The notes beneath the pieces are model-generated. The model did not search any database. It saw only the letters and a list, made by a program, of their open reading frames with translations, and was not told the origin of the DNA. From positions 1 to 49,934 of the forward strand of contig DVGK01000042.1 in NCBI GenBank assembly GCA_018712785.1: 49,934 bases of DNA. Direction: 5' to 3'. Every line of letters begins with the position of its first letter. Position 1 is the first letter of the stretch. This stretch comes from Candidatus Choladousia intestinavium. Its GTDB lineage: Bacteria; Bacillota; Clostridia; Lachnospirales; Lachnospiraceae. Of the stretch, positions 1-7,143 are shown piece after piece. The translations under genes and the position numbers were made by a program.

Positions 1-1
1 C

Positions 2-502
2 GTCTTCGCTTTTGCCAGATACTGTCCTACCAGCGAAGAGAAGGAGGTAGGCATTGAACCTCTGCGCTACAGAAAGCTGCTGGAGGACTGCGACAGAAAA
101 TTCAAAGAGTACCAGGCCGCAGGATGCAAAACGTATTTTAATAAAAAGGATCACTTGTGGACGCTGTATGAATATGAGACTGGCGCCTTTAAGATACCGG
201 ATACTGCTGAAGAGGGGATGATTTACGGGGGATGCAACTGCGGCAACTGCCATCTGACCATTCTGCCCTCTGGCGATGTGTACGCCTGCCGCCGTGTACA
301 GAACAGCAGGGTGGGAAACGTGTTTGAAGAGCGGCTGGCAGATCTTTGGGTATGCCAGATGGAGCAGTACCGGGATTATACAAAATTTGAAAAATGCAGC
401 AAATGCGAGCTTCTGGCCTGGTGCCGGGGATGTCCCGCTGTGGCCAGCGGCAGAGACGGCAATTTTTACGGGGCGGATCCCCAGTGCTGGAAGGTTGGAT
501 AA
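2..502 (+). CDS. Radical SAM/SPASM protein, C-terminal part
   Basis: The reading frame is open from the left edge, so the N-terminal radical SAM half, with its CxxxCxxC motif, lies outside the window. About 166 residues are visible. They are dominated by a Cys-rich SPASM-type region: GGCNCGNCHLTILPSGD, then a VYACRR segment, then KCSKCELLAWCRGCP and a last Cys near the end. The order LPSGD-VYACRR, VGNVFEERLADLW and CxxCxxxxWCRGCP is the usual SPASM layout, which binds auxiliary [4Fe-4S] clusters in enzymes that modify peptides or proteins. The substrate cannot be told from this fragment. The ATG at 155 is internal and not a likely start. It is followed at once by the nitroreductase remnant, whose ribosome site overlaps the stop codon. 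Confidence 0.85.
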   Translation, partial: VFAFARYCPTSEEKEVGIEPLRYRKLLEDCDRKFKEYQAAGCKTYFNKKDHLWTLYEYETGAFKIPDTAEEGMIYGGCNCGNCHLTILPSGDVYACRRVQNSRVGNVFEERLADLWVCQMEQYRDYTKFEKCSKCELLAWCRGCPAVASGRDGNFYGADPQCWKVG

Positions 503-515
503 GGTGAATGAAGTC

Positions 516-755
516 ATGAGTACAATTCTCCGCCGCCGTTCCATCAGACGTTTTGAGAGGAGACAGATTGAGGAGGATATACTGGAACAGATTCTGCAGG
601 CCGGTCTGTACGCTCCCAGCGCCGGAGGGCGGCAGGGAGTGATCTTTGCGGTCTGTCAGGATCGGGAGGTGAATGAGCGGCTTGGAAAAATGAAACGGGC
701 AAATTCCCATCCCCGGCCAAAGCCGCGGAAAGAAGGACGTATACTGAGAGTTTGA
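516..755 (+). pseudogene. Nitroreductase remnant with internal deletion
   Basis: The N-terminus (MSTILRRRSIRRFERRQIEE, then LQAGLYAPSAGGRQ) is the start of an FMN-dependent nitroreductase, including the RRSIRRF phosphate-binding Arg cluster. After about 62 residues the sequence jumps to KPRKEGRILRV and stops. That ending resembles the normal C-terminus of the family (KPRKEGR). This suggests an in-frame deletion of the central part, since the family is usually about 170-200 residues and this product has 79. The FMN and catalytic core would be missing, so the product should be inactive. A GTG at 504 in the same frame is another possible start; AAGG at 501-504 is spaced better for the ATG at 516. 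Recognition of the C-terminal tail is from memory of the family, not from an alignment. Confidence 0.75.
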
Positions 756-772
756 GTAAAGGAGGAGTTAAA

Positions 773-1402
773 ATGGACGCCGGAATGTGTTTGAAGAAGT
801 TACAGTATGTGGGAGTTCTGGAATTTGCTACGGCAGATGGACAGGGAAATCCGCAGGTGCGCTGCATCAGCGCGATCCACTATGAGAAGGACGGCATATA
901 TTTTTTCACGGCCAGAGGAAAGGATTTCTGCAGGGAGCTTCTGGCAGACGGAAGAGTCCAGATCCTGGGCTATACGAAATATAAAGAGATGATCCGGCTG
1001 TCCGCCAGGGCGGTGCCTGCCCCGGATGAAGAGCAGGGAAAATGGATCCGGACCATTTTTGAGGAGCAGCCTTACCTTTCCAATGTATATCCCGGAAAGA
1101 CAAGGGAAATAGGAATTATTTTTCAGATTAAAGACGGTGAGATCGAGTACTTTAATCTGGGGGTCCGTCCGATTTTCAGGGAAAGCTATACCTTCGGAAA
1201 GGGAAGGATTGTGCCAAAAGGATACCGGATTACGGAGAACTGCATCCAGTGCGGCGCCTGTGAAGACCACTGCCCCCAGGGCTGCATCGAGCCGGGAAGT
1301 CCCTACTTGATACGGCAGGAGCACTGCCTTCACTGCGGAAACTGCTATGAAAACTGTCCTGTACAGGCGGTTGTGAGACAGGAAACAACTTTTGGGCTTT
1401 GA
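773..1402 (+). CDS. PPOX-family flavin protein with C-terminal 2[4Fe-4S] ferredoxin domain
   Basis: This is a 209-residue protein. Residues 1 to about 130 match the pyridoxamine 5'-phosphate oxidase-like split-barrel (LQYVGVLEFATADGQGNPQVR, then IYFFTARGKDFCREL), which usually binds FMN or F420. Residues about 150-205 hold two ferredoxin motifs, CIQCGACEDHCP and CLHCGNCYENCP, each ligating a [4Fe-4S] cluster. Proteins of this layout are predicted flavin/iron-sulfur electron carriers or reductases in anaerobes; the substrate is unknown. The ATG at 773 is chosen because AAAGGAGG lies 8 bases upstream. A TTG at 752 is in frame but has no good ribosome site. Unlike the neighbouring nitroreductase, this gene looks intact. 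Confidence 0.85.
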   Translation: MDAGMCLKKLQYVGVLEFATADGQGNPQVRCISAIHYEKDGIYFFTARGKDFCRELLADGRVQILGYTKYKEMIRLSARAVPAPDEEQGKWIRTIFEEQPYLSNVYPGKTREIGIIFQIKDGEIEYFNLGVRPIFRESYTFGKGRIVPKGYRITENCIQCGACEDHCPQGCIEPGSPYLIRQEHCLHCGNCYENCPVQAVVRQETTFGL

Positions 1403-1497
1403 ATAAATCTGCATGCTTTTGCTAATTGTGACGGCGAAGCAGCAAAAATAAATTAAAAAAATTCTGAAACACAAACAAAACATTAACATTTCTGTGG

Positions 1498-1503
1498 TAC
1501 AAT
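1498..1503 (+). promoter_or_regulatory. Possible -10 box upstream of the two-component operon
   Basis: TACAAT lies in an AT-rich 129-base gap, 28 bases before the response-regulator start. No convincing -35 hexamer is found at 16-18 bases, so the site may need an activator such as the regulator itself, or the call may be wrong. Confidence 0.35.
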
Positions 1504-1531
1504 CCCTAAAAAACATGAGGGGGCTGGATCC

Positions 1532-2206
1532 ATGTTCCAGATATTAGTGGTGGAGGATGACAGGGAACTGAATAAAACGGTGTGTTCCTATCTGAACCAA
1601 AATGGTTATGAGGCATCAGGATGCCTGAGTGCCGGTGAAGCCTACGATGCCATGTATGGGGGAACTTTATTTGATCTTATTATTTCAGATATTATGATGC
1701 CGGGAGTAGACGGATTTGAGTTTGCCAGCACAGTCAGGGAGGTGAACCAGGAGATTCCCATTCTGTTTATGACGGCAAGAGATGATTTTGCCTCCAAGCA
1801 GCGGGGATTCAAAGCGGGAATTGACGATTACATGGTAAAGCCTGTGGACCTTGAGGAGCTGCTTTTGCGGATGGAGGCGCTGCTGCGCCGGGCCAAAATT
1901 GCTGCCAGCAAGAAACTGACGGCCGGAAATCTGACTCTGGACGCGGAGGAACACATGGCTTACCTGAAGGGGGAGGAGATTCCTCTGACGGTTCGGGAGT
2001 TTAACCTGATTTACAAGCTTTTATCCTATCCCAAAAAGACTTTTACCCGTTCCCAGCTGATGGATGAGTTCTGGGACAGCGCGTCTTCTTCTGGGCCAAG
2101 GACAGTGGATGTGTATATGGCAAAGCTGCGGGATAAATTTTCCGACTGCGATGATTTTGAGATTGTCACAGTACACGGGCTGGGGTATAAGGCGGTATTA
2201 AAATGA
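1532..2206 (+). CDS. OmpR/PhoB-family response regulator
   Basis: This is a 224-residue DNA-binding response regulator. The receiver domain (1 to about 118) has the acidic pair D9/D10, phosphoacceptor D53 in LIISDIMMPG, T81 and K103 in DDYMVKP. The C-terminal winged helix (about 128-222) carries LTVREFNLIYKLLSYPKKTFTRSQL and the closing VTVHGLGYKAVLK. It overlaps the histidine kinase that follows by four bases (ATGA), so the two are translationally coupled and should be cognate partners. No specific stimulus can be inferred. All catalytic residues are present, in contrast to the damaged regulator at 13147. Confidence 0.95.
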   Translation: MFQILVVEDDRELNKTVCSYLNQNGYEASGCLSAGEAYDAMYGGTLFDLIISDIMMPGVDGFEFASTVREVNQEIPILFMTARDDFASKQRGFKAGIDDYMVKPVDLEELLLRMEALLRRAKIAASKKLTAGNLTLDAEEHMAYLKGEEIPLTVREFNLIYKLLSYPKKTFTRSQLMDEFWDSASSSGPRTVDVYMAKLRDKFSDCDDFEIVTVHGLGYKAVLK

Positions 2207-3303
2207 GTGAAAGAAATAAAAAAAAATGGCTGTTTTCTCTGCGGAGATATTTGGCCTTTTTTATTCTGATGGCCTTTGTAATCAGCTGCTGTATGCTCCT
2301 TTTTTTAAACGAGCTGGTGGCGACTACAGGAATTGCTTTGACGGAGGAGAAAATCAGCTACGCGGCTAAGATCACCTTTGTAAATATTCTATTTTTAAGC
2401 CTGCTCTGTACCGTCATTGACGAAGTCCGGCGCAGATTTATGGTTGAACGGCCGGTGCGCCAGATTATAAAAGCTGCCAAGCAGATCATGCAGGGCGATT
2501 TCTCCGTGAGAATTCCGCCCCTTCGGGGAATCGATACGGTAAGTGATTTCCGCATCATCGCGGACTATTTTAACCGTATGGCTGAGGAGCTTTCCGGTAC
2601 GGAGACCCTGCGCACGGATTTTATCGCCAATGTCTCCCATGAGCTGAAAACGCCCCTGGCAGTGATACAGAATTATGGGACTATGCTTCAGCAGCCGGGA
2701 CTTTCAGAAGAGAAACGGCAGGAGTACGCGAAAGCAGTGACAGACGCTTCGCGCAGACTTTCCAGTCTGATTACCAATATTCTGAAGCTGAATAAGCTGG
2801 AGAACCAGCAGATTTATCCCTCTGTGTCAGTATATGATCTGGGCGAGCAGCTCTGTGAGTGTCTCCTGTCCTTTGAAGAGATCTGGGAGAAAAAGGAGCT
2901 GGAGATTGAGACCGATGTGGAAGAGAATGTTACGGTGGAAGCAGACGAGGAGCTTCTCTCTCTGGTGTGGAACAATCTGTTTTCTAACGCTGTAAAGTTC
3001 ACGCCGCTTGGAGGCAGGCTTTCTCTTTCTCTGAAAAAAGAAGGGGAGGATGCACTGGTACAAGTATCTGATACAGGATGCGGAATTTCTCCGGAGGTGG
3101 GCAGGCATATTTTTGAAAAATTTTATCAGGGAGATACCTCTCATGCCACCCAGGGAAACGGTCTGGGGCTCGCACTGGTAAAAAGGGTGATGGATATTGT
3201 GGGCGGAGATATCTCTGTCAGCAGCCAGGTAGGACAGGGAAGTACCTTTACGGTAAGGCTCAGGAGAGGGGCCGAAGGGGGACAGAACGTCCTCAGGAAC
3301 TGA
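2203..3303 (+). CDS. Sensor histidine kinase
   Basis: This 366-residue membrane kinase has two transmembrane helices (about 13-35 and 55-75) flanking a very short external loop, which suggests it senses the membrane or a partner protein and not a large ligand. A HAMP-like segment (about 80-130) leads to the HisKA H-box VSHELKTPLAVIQNY. The ATPase domain follows, with an N-box (WNNLFSNAVKFTP), G1 (VSDTGCGIS), F-box (FEKFYQ) and G2 (GNGLGLALV). It is coupled to the upstream regulator by a four-base overlap. The frameshifted small membrane gene that starts 90 bases downstream is probably in the same transcript and could be a target or accessory. Confidence 0.95.
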   Translation: MSERNKKKWLFSLRRYLAFFILMAFVISCCMLLFLNELVATTGIALTEEKISYAAKITFVNILFLSLLCTVIDEVRRRFMVERPVRQIIKAAKQIMQGDFSVRIPPLRGIDTVSDFRIIADYFNRMAEELSGTETLRTDFIANVSHELKTPLAVIQNYGTMLQQPGLSEEKRQEYAKAVTDASRRLSSLITNILKLNKLENQQIYPSVSVYDLGEQLCECLLSFEEIWEKKELEIETDVEENVTVEADEELLSLVWNNLFSNAVKFTPLGGRLSLSLKKEGEDALVQVSDTGCGISPEVGRHIFEKFYQGDTSHATQGNGLGLALVKRVMDIVGGDISVSSQVGQGSTFTVRLRRGAEGGQNVLRN

Positions 3304-3392
3304 AGCGGCAGAGATTTCATCGGACAGGCCTGACCATTGGACTGCGGAACCGGCCAGGACGCGCTTCGCGGCCCGGAAAGGAAGAACAGATT

Positions 3393-3778
3393 ATGGAAAA
3401 TGAAAAAAAACTTTTGAATATACGTATTCTGCCAGGCAGCAGGAGGAGATTCAGAAGATACGCAGCAAATATCTTCCTCCACAGGAAAATAAAATGGAGC
3501 AGCTGCGCCGGCTGGACCGCAGCGCCACAAAAAAGGGAGCTGCGGTTTCTGTGGCGGTGGGAGTGACCGGCACTCTGCTCCTGGGAGTTGGAATGTGCTG
3601 TACGATGGTATGGATGGGAATGTGGTTTATTCCCGGAATTGTTATAGGAGTGGCGGGGATAGGAGGCATCGCCGCCGCCTATCCTCTTTATGCCCGTATT
3701 ACCAGAAAAGAAAGGGAAAGGCTGGCGCCGCAGATATTAAAACTGACAGAAGAGCTGTCGGGAAACCTCACTCACTGA
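3393..3778 (+). pseudogene. Small two-TM membrane protein with one-base frameshift in an A8 run
   Basis: From position 3413 one frame reads FEYTYSARQQEEIQKIRSKY, then LPPQENKMEQLRRLDRSATK, then two transmembrane helices and the cytoplasmic end YARITRKERERLAPQI. The only start with a ribosome site (GGAAAGGAAG, then ATG at 3393) is in another frame and reads MENEKK up to an A8 tract at 3403-3410. One extra A would join them as MENEKKTFEYTYSARQQEE. The gene therefore looks complete apart from one base. Similar small membrane proteins occur in Lachnospiraceae and have been labelled, doubtfully, as dihydropteridine reductase; I assign no function. Alternatives are a true mutation, homopolymer slippage used for phase variation, or a sequencing error. 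Re-initiation at ATG 3494 would give a 94-residue form with both helices. Confidence 0.7.
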
Positions 3779-4170
3779 TCCGTCCGGATCAGATTGCTTA
3801 CGTAGGGACGTTTGCCGGAAAGCACCTCGTCGTAAAAATTTTGTTTCCAGTCAATATAGGAAATGCTGTCCTGCAGCTCCTGAACGGAGGTGCGCAGCAT
3901 TTCCTGTTTTTTTGTCAGCATTTCTTTTCTCTGGGGGATGGTAGAGGCCCCCTCCAGGCACAGCGCAAGGTATTCTTTCATCTCCTGAATGCTCATGCCG
4001 CATTTCTTAAGGCATACAAGGTCTTTAATCCACTTTATATCCTTATCGTCAAAAATTCTCCGGTTATTGTGATCCCGCTTTACATTGGGGATCAGACCCT
4101 CGTTGCAGTAATATTTCAAAGCCTGGTAGGTCATGTTTGTCTCTTTGCAGACCTGCATCATCGTGTACAT
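3772..4170 (-). CDS. MerR-family transcriptional regulator
   Basis: This 132-residue regulator has an N-terminal MerR winged helix-turn-helix (MQVCKETNMTYQALKYYCNE, then GLIPNVKRDHNNRRIFDDKD), followed by a long dimerisation helix (about 80-120). The C-terminal effector region is short and has no Cys cluster typical of metal sensors, so the signal may be a small organic or redox cue; this is open. AGGAGG lies 7 bases before the ATG. It is divergent from the flavodoxin gene at 4376, whose promoter has the 19-base spacer typical of MerR targets, so that gene is the likely regulated unit. Its 3' end overlaps the small membrane gene on the other strand by 7 bases. Confidence 0.92.
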   Translation of the reverse strand: MYTMMQVCKETNMTYQALKYYCNEGLIPNVKRDHNNRRIFDDKDIKWIKDLVCLKKCGMSIQEMKEYLALCLEGASTIPQRKEMLTKKQEMLRTSVQELQDSISYIDWKQNFYDEVLSGKRPYVSNLIRTDQ

Positions 4171-4198
4171 GATGGATTCCTCCTGTTACATAGTAAGC

Positions 4199-4222
4199 GT
4201 TCAGCCTTCGCGATGGCTGAAC
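4199..4222. repeat. Perfect 8-bp inverted repeat in the merR leader
   Basis: GTTCAGCC and GGCTGAAC flank the 8-base loop TTCGCGAT. It lies 29 bases from the merR start, in its 5' untranslated region on the minus strand. It could be an operator for MerR autoregulation or an RNA hairpin. There is no T-run directly next to the stem, so a terminator is less likely. Confidence 0.5.
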
Positions 4223-4262
4223 GGCTGCGATTTTTAAAAAAATAAAATTTTAGAAAAAGGTA

Positions 4263-4310
4263 TTGACCGGTTGTTACCACCGGATAATATAATCGGTTGT
4301 ATAAACCGAT
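4263..4310 (+). promoter_or_regulatory. MerR-type promoter with 19-bp spacer and two dyads
   Basis: TTGACC (4263-4268) and TATAAT (4288-4293) are separated by 19 bases, the overlong spacer that MerR activators correct by twisting DNA. The spacer region holds the dyad CCGGT-N7-ACCGG (4267-4283), where MerR proteins bind. A second perfect dyad, ATCGGTT-N5-AACCGAT (4292-4310), overlaps the -10 box and the likely start site, and may serve repression or a second dimer. It drives the flavodoxin gene at 4376. Confidence 0.8.
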
Positions 4311-4375
4311 AGCTTCAATCGGATTATAACACAGAACATGAAAATCTGCAAGAAACAGCGAAAGGGGAAATAAAG

Positions 4376-5032
4376 ATGGTATTTTATTTTACCGGTACGG
4401 GCAACAGCCTTTACGTCGCGAAAAGAATTGAAAAGGATCCGGTCAGCATTCCTCAGGTGATGCAGGGAGCCGCCATGGAATTTACGGGGGACAGCATCGG
4501 AATTGTGACGCCGATCTACGGGCATGAGGTTCCGGGTATGGTCAGAGAATTTTTAAAGAAAGCGCATTTTCATACCAGCTATTTTTACATGATCCTGACT
4601 TATGGAAACCGTCACGGAGGAGCGGCAGAGCTGGCAGAGAAACTGTGTGAAGAATGCGGTATCAGAGTCCAGTATATCAATCTGGTTCTGATGGCGGACA
4701 ACTGGCTTCCCAGCTTTGATATGGAGGAACAGAAGAGGCTGGATAAAAAGGAAGAGCAGCAGATTGAAGGGATTCTGCAGGATCTCAGGGAACGAAAAGA
4801 GAAGATCGCACAGGTCACCCAGGAGGATCGGGCGGCGCACAGAGAATTTCTTTCTCATATGGAGCGGATGCCTGCGGATGCGTGGCAGCATCTGCTGCGG
4901 ATTACAGATGCCTGCCCCGAGAGGGCTGTTCAGCTTACGATTCCGGAAAAAAATCCAAAGGCCCGGTACCGTAATCCCAACATTTCTTTACAGGAAATTA
5001 TAAAAGCAAATCATCAGATTTTAAATGATTAG
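4376..5032 (+). CDS. EFR1-type flavodoxin that has lost its ferredoxin clusters
   Basis: The first 110 residues form a flavodoxin-like FMN domain (FYFTGTGNSLYVAK, then GIVTPIYGHEVPGM and LTYGNRHGG). In the EFR1 family this is followed by a ferredoxin segment with two CxxCxxCxxxCP motifs before the tail IPEKNPKARYRN. Here the sequence runs LRITDAC straight into PERAVQLTIPEKNP near residue 180, so both cluster motifs are missing and only one of their Cys (C180) is left. Length is 218 against roughly 255-260 for the family. The deletion is in frame, and the shared AC-P context suggests recombination between the two similar Cys motifs. The product may still bind flavin but cannot carry electrons through clusters. 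GGGGAAATAAAG precedes the ATG. Family layout is recalled, not aligned. Confidence 0.8.
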   Translation: MVFYFTGTGNSLYVAKRIEKDPVSIPQVMQGAAMEFTGDSIGIVTPIYGHEVPGMVREFLKKAHFHTSYFYMILTYGNRHGGAAELAEKLCEECGIRVQYINLVLMADNWLPSFDMEEQKRLDKKEEQQIEGILQDLRERKEKIAQVTQEDRAAHREFLSHMERMPADAWQHLLRITDACPERAVQLTIPEKNPKARYRNPNISLQEIIKANHQILND

Positions 5033-5046
5033 AGGAGGAAAAGAAT

Positions 5047-6192
5047 ATGAACAAGTTTAATTTTTCGTATCCTACAAAGGTATATTTTGGAGAAGGAGCC
5101 GCTGCGGAGGCGCTGAAGCTGGAGCTTCCTAAAGTTGGGAAAACAGTGATGCTGGCATACGGGGGCGGTTCTGTGAAAAAGAACGGCATCTACGATGAAC
5201 TGAAAAAGCTGCTGCTTCAGGCGGGAAAAGAAATCGTGGATTTTTCAGGGATTATGTCAAACCCCACCTACGCGAAGGTTCAGGAAGGCGCTGCTCTGGC
5301 AAGGGAATCCCAGGTGGATTTTATTCTGGCAGTAGGCGGCGGAAGCGTGATTGACTGCTGCAAGGTCGTTTCTGCCCAGGCGGCGCTTCAGGAGGACATC
5401 TGGAGCATGGAGTATGAGAAGGGAAAATTTCCCGTGGCGGGAATCCCCATGGGCGCGGTAGTTACTGTCTCTGGCACAGGAGCCGAGATGAATTCCGGAG
5501 CGGTTATCACTTATGAGGAGAAGATGTGGAAAGGACCCGTGGTGGGTACCGGAGCGTCCTTCGCTGTGCTGGATCCTGTTTATACGGCTACGGTTCCCGC
5601 CATGCAGGTGCTTTCAGGGGCTTTTGATACTCTGAGCCATGCTATGGAGACATACCTGGGAACCTCTGACGCGGATAACGTTTCCGATGATGCGGCGCTG
5701 GCTGTTATGAGAAATACCGTTGTAAATATGCGGCGGCTTCTTCAGGATCTGAATGATATGCAGGCCAGAGGGAATCTTATGTGGGATTCGGCTATGGCGG
5801 AGAACGGCATACTGAAGGTGGGACGGCTTACGGATTTCCAGGCTCATCAGATTGAGCATCAGCTGGGAGCTTATACAGACTGCAATCACGGTCAGGGACT
5901 TGCGGTCATTCATCCGGTCTACTACAGACATATTCTGAAGGACGCGGAAGAGAAATTTACCCGGTTCGCAAAAACGGTTTTTGGAAAGGATACTGCAGAA
6001 GAAGGCCTGGAAGCTCTGACGGAGTTTATCAAAGAATGCGGGCTTCCCACCAAACTTGGCCAGCTGCAGTCAAAAGTGGAGATTACGCCGGAAGTTCTCA
6101 GGAAGGTAGCAGATACCTGCAATATTATTAAGTGCAATCCCCGTCAGCTGAGCCGGGAAGAGATCTACGAGATTCTCCTGGAGTGCATGTAG
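5047..6192 (+). CDS. Iron-containing alcohol dehydrogenase, butanol dehydrogenase-like
   Basis: This 381-residue group III alcohol dehydrogenase interconverts aldehydes and alcohols with NAD(P)H in the cytoplasm. The nucleotide-binding half has AYGGGSVKKNG (about 37-47) and VGGGSVIDCCK (about 96-106). The metal-binding half has GAFDTLSHAMETY and FQAHQIEHQLGAYTDCNHGQ, which supply the Asp and His ligands for Fe or Zn. The overall pattern is that of YqhD/BdhA-like enzymes. AGAGGAGG precedes the ATG, 14 bases after the flavodoxin stop, so it probably shares the MerR-controlled transcript; an aldehyde or electrophile response would fit. Length and motifs are normal. Confidence 0.93.
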   Translation: MNKFNFSYPTKVYFGEGAAAEALKLELPKVGKTVMLAYGGGSVKKNGIYDELKKLLLQAGKEIVDFSGIMSNPTYAKVQEGAALARESQVDFILAVGGGSVIDCCKVVSAQAALQEDIWSMEYEKGKFPVAGIPMGAVVTVSGTGAEMNSGAVITYEEKMWKGPVVGTGASFAVLDPVYTATVPAMQVLSGAFDTLSHAMETYLGTSDADNVSDDAALAVMRNTVVNMRRLLQDLNDMQARGNLMWDSAMAENGILKVGRLTDFQAHQIEHQLGAYTDCNHGQGLAVIHPVYYRHILKDAEEKFTRFAKTVFGKDTAEEGLEALTEFIKECGLPTKLGQLQSKVEITPEVLRKVADTCNIIKCNPRQLSREEIYEILLECM

Positions 6193-6227
6193 GCAGAAGG
6201 AAGAGCTGTCGATTGTGGAGGAGGGCT

Positions 6228-7088
6228 ATGAAGACAATTACAATAGGAAGATATTTTTTGTGTACGATGCTGCTTCTTTTTTTTCTGGCTGCAGTCATTC
6301 CCAAAAGAGCAGACGCCGCAGAACAAAGCTACGAATACGAAATCCGTGAACTGCATGCGCAGCGGGAGGAAAACGATATTTATGGAGTCATCTATATCCC
6401 AAAGGATGCCGGGGAAAAGATACCTGCAGTGATCTTCTCCCATGGCTTTGGAGGAACGCATCAGACGGGAACGATGTATGCGGAGGCTTTGGCAGGCAGA
6501 GGATATGTGGTCTACTGCTTTGATTTCTGCGGCGGCGCTCCGGGAAGCCGCAGCAGCGGGTCGACTCTGGAAATGTCTGTTTTTACAGAGCAAAGAGACC
6601 TGGAGGCAGTGCTGTCCATGATACAGGGGCTGGATTATGTGGATACAGACAATATTTTTCTGATGGGAACCAGTCAGGGCGGCGTTGTATCGGCTCTGAC
6701 AGGGGCCGCGCATCCGGATGAAATCCGGGGGATGGTGCTTCTGTATCCGGCTTTCGTCCTGGTGGACAATGCCAATGAAATGTTCCGGACACCGGAGGAA
6801 ATTCCTGAAACATACTTTTTTATGTGGATGGAGGTGGGGCGAGCCTACTTTGAACCGCTGCTGGGATATGACGTATACGATGCCGCTGCCTCTTATGATA
6901 AAGATGTGCTCCTGATCCACGGCGATTCGGACAGCATCGTGCCCCTGTCCTATTCAGAACAGGCTGTGGAGGCATATCCCTCCGCTAAGCTCCGTGTAAT
7001 TCCGGGGGCAGGACACGGTTTCTACGGGGAAGAAGCCAGACAGGCCACAGACTGGATTCTGGAATATCTTCAGGCGCGGCAGGTTTAA
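6228..7088 (+). CDS. Exported alpha/beta hydrolase
   Basis: This 286-residue hydrolase begins with a signal peptide or anchor (KTITIGRYFLCTMLLLFFLA, with a possible cut after ADA near residue 30). The alpha/beta fold shows the oxyanion segment SHGFGGTH, nucleophile S149 in GTSQGG, acid D233 or D235 in HGDSDSIVP, and H263 in GAGHGFYG. It is probably a serine esterase or peptidase acting outside the membrane; the substrate is unknown. The ATG at 6228 is chosen for its TGGAGGAGGG ribosome site; an upstream ATG at 6132 would overlap the alcohol dehydrogenase. It sits between the dehydrogenase and a flavodoxin lipoprotein, a grouping often seen in Clostridia. Confidence 0.9.
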   Translation: MKTITIGRYFLCTMLLLFFLAAVIPKRADAAEQSYEYEIRELHAQREENDIYGVIYIPKDAGEKIPAVIFSHGFGGTHQTGTMYAEALAGRGYVVYCFDFCGGAPGSRSSGSTLEMSVFTEQRDLEAVLSMIQGLDYVDTDNIFLMGTSQGGVVSALTGAAHPDEIRGMVLLYPAFVLVDNANEMFRTPEEIPETYFFMWMEVGRAYFEPLLGYDVYDAAASYDKDVLLIHGDSDSIVPLSYSEQAVEAYPSAKLRVIPGAGHGFYGEEARQATDWILEYLQARQV

Positions 7089-7143
7089 GATAGGGTGAGA
7101 AAAGAATTGCAATACATTCATACAGGAAGGGATGGTATGTAAA

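Noticed and set aside
1412-1460. Terminator after the PPOX-ferredoxin gene
   Set aside because: TTTTGCT and AGCAAAA form only a 7-bp A/T-rich stem with an 18-base loop; too weak to claim.
3595-4245. 216-residue forward frame across the MerR gene
   Set aside because: It is the complement of a clear MerR reading frame with a good start and ribosome site, and its product looks like no known protein.
6165-6920. 251-residue reverse frame opposite the hydrolase
   Set aside because: The forward frame has a complete catalytic triad, a signal peptide and a ribosome site; the reverse product is His/Cys-rich noise.
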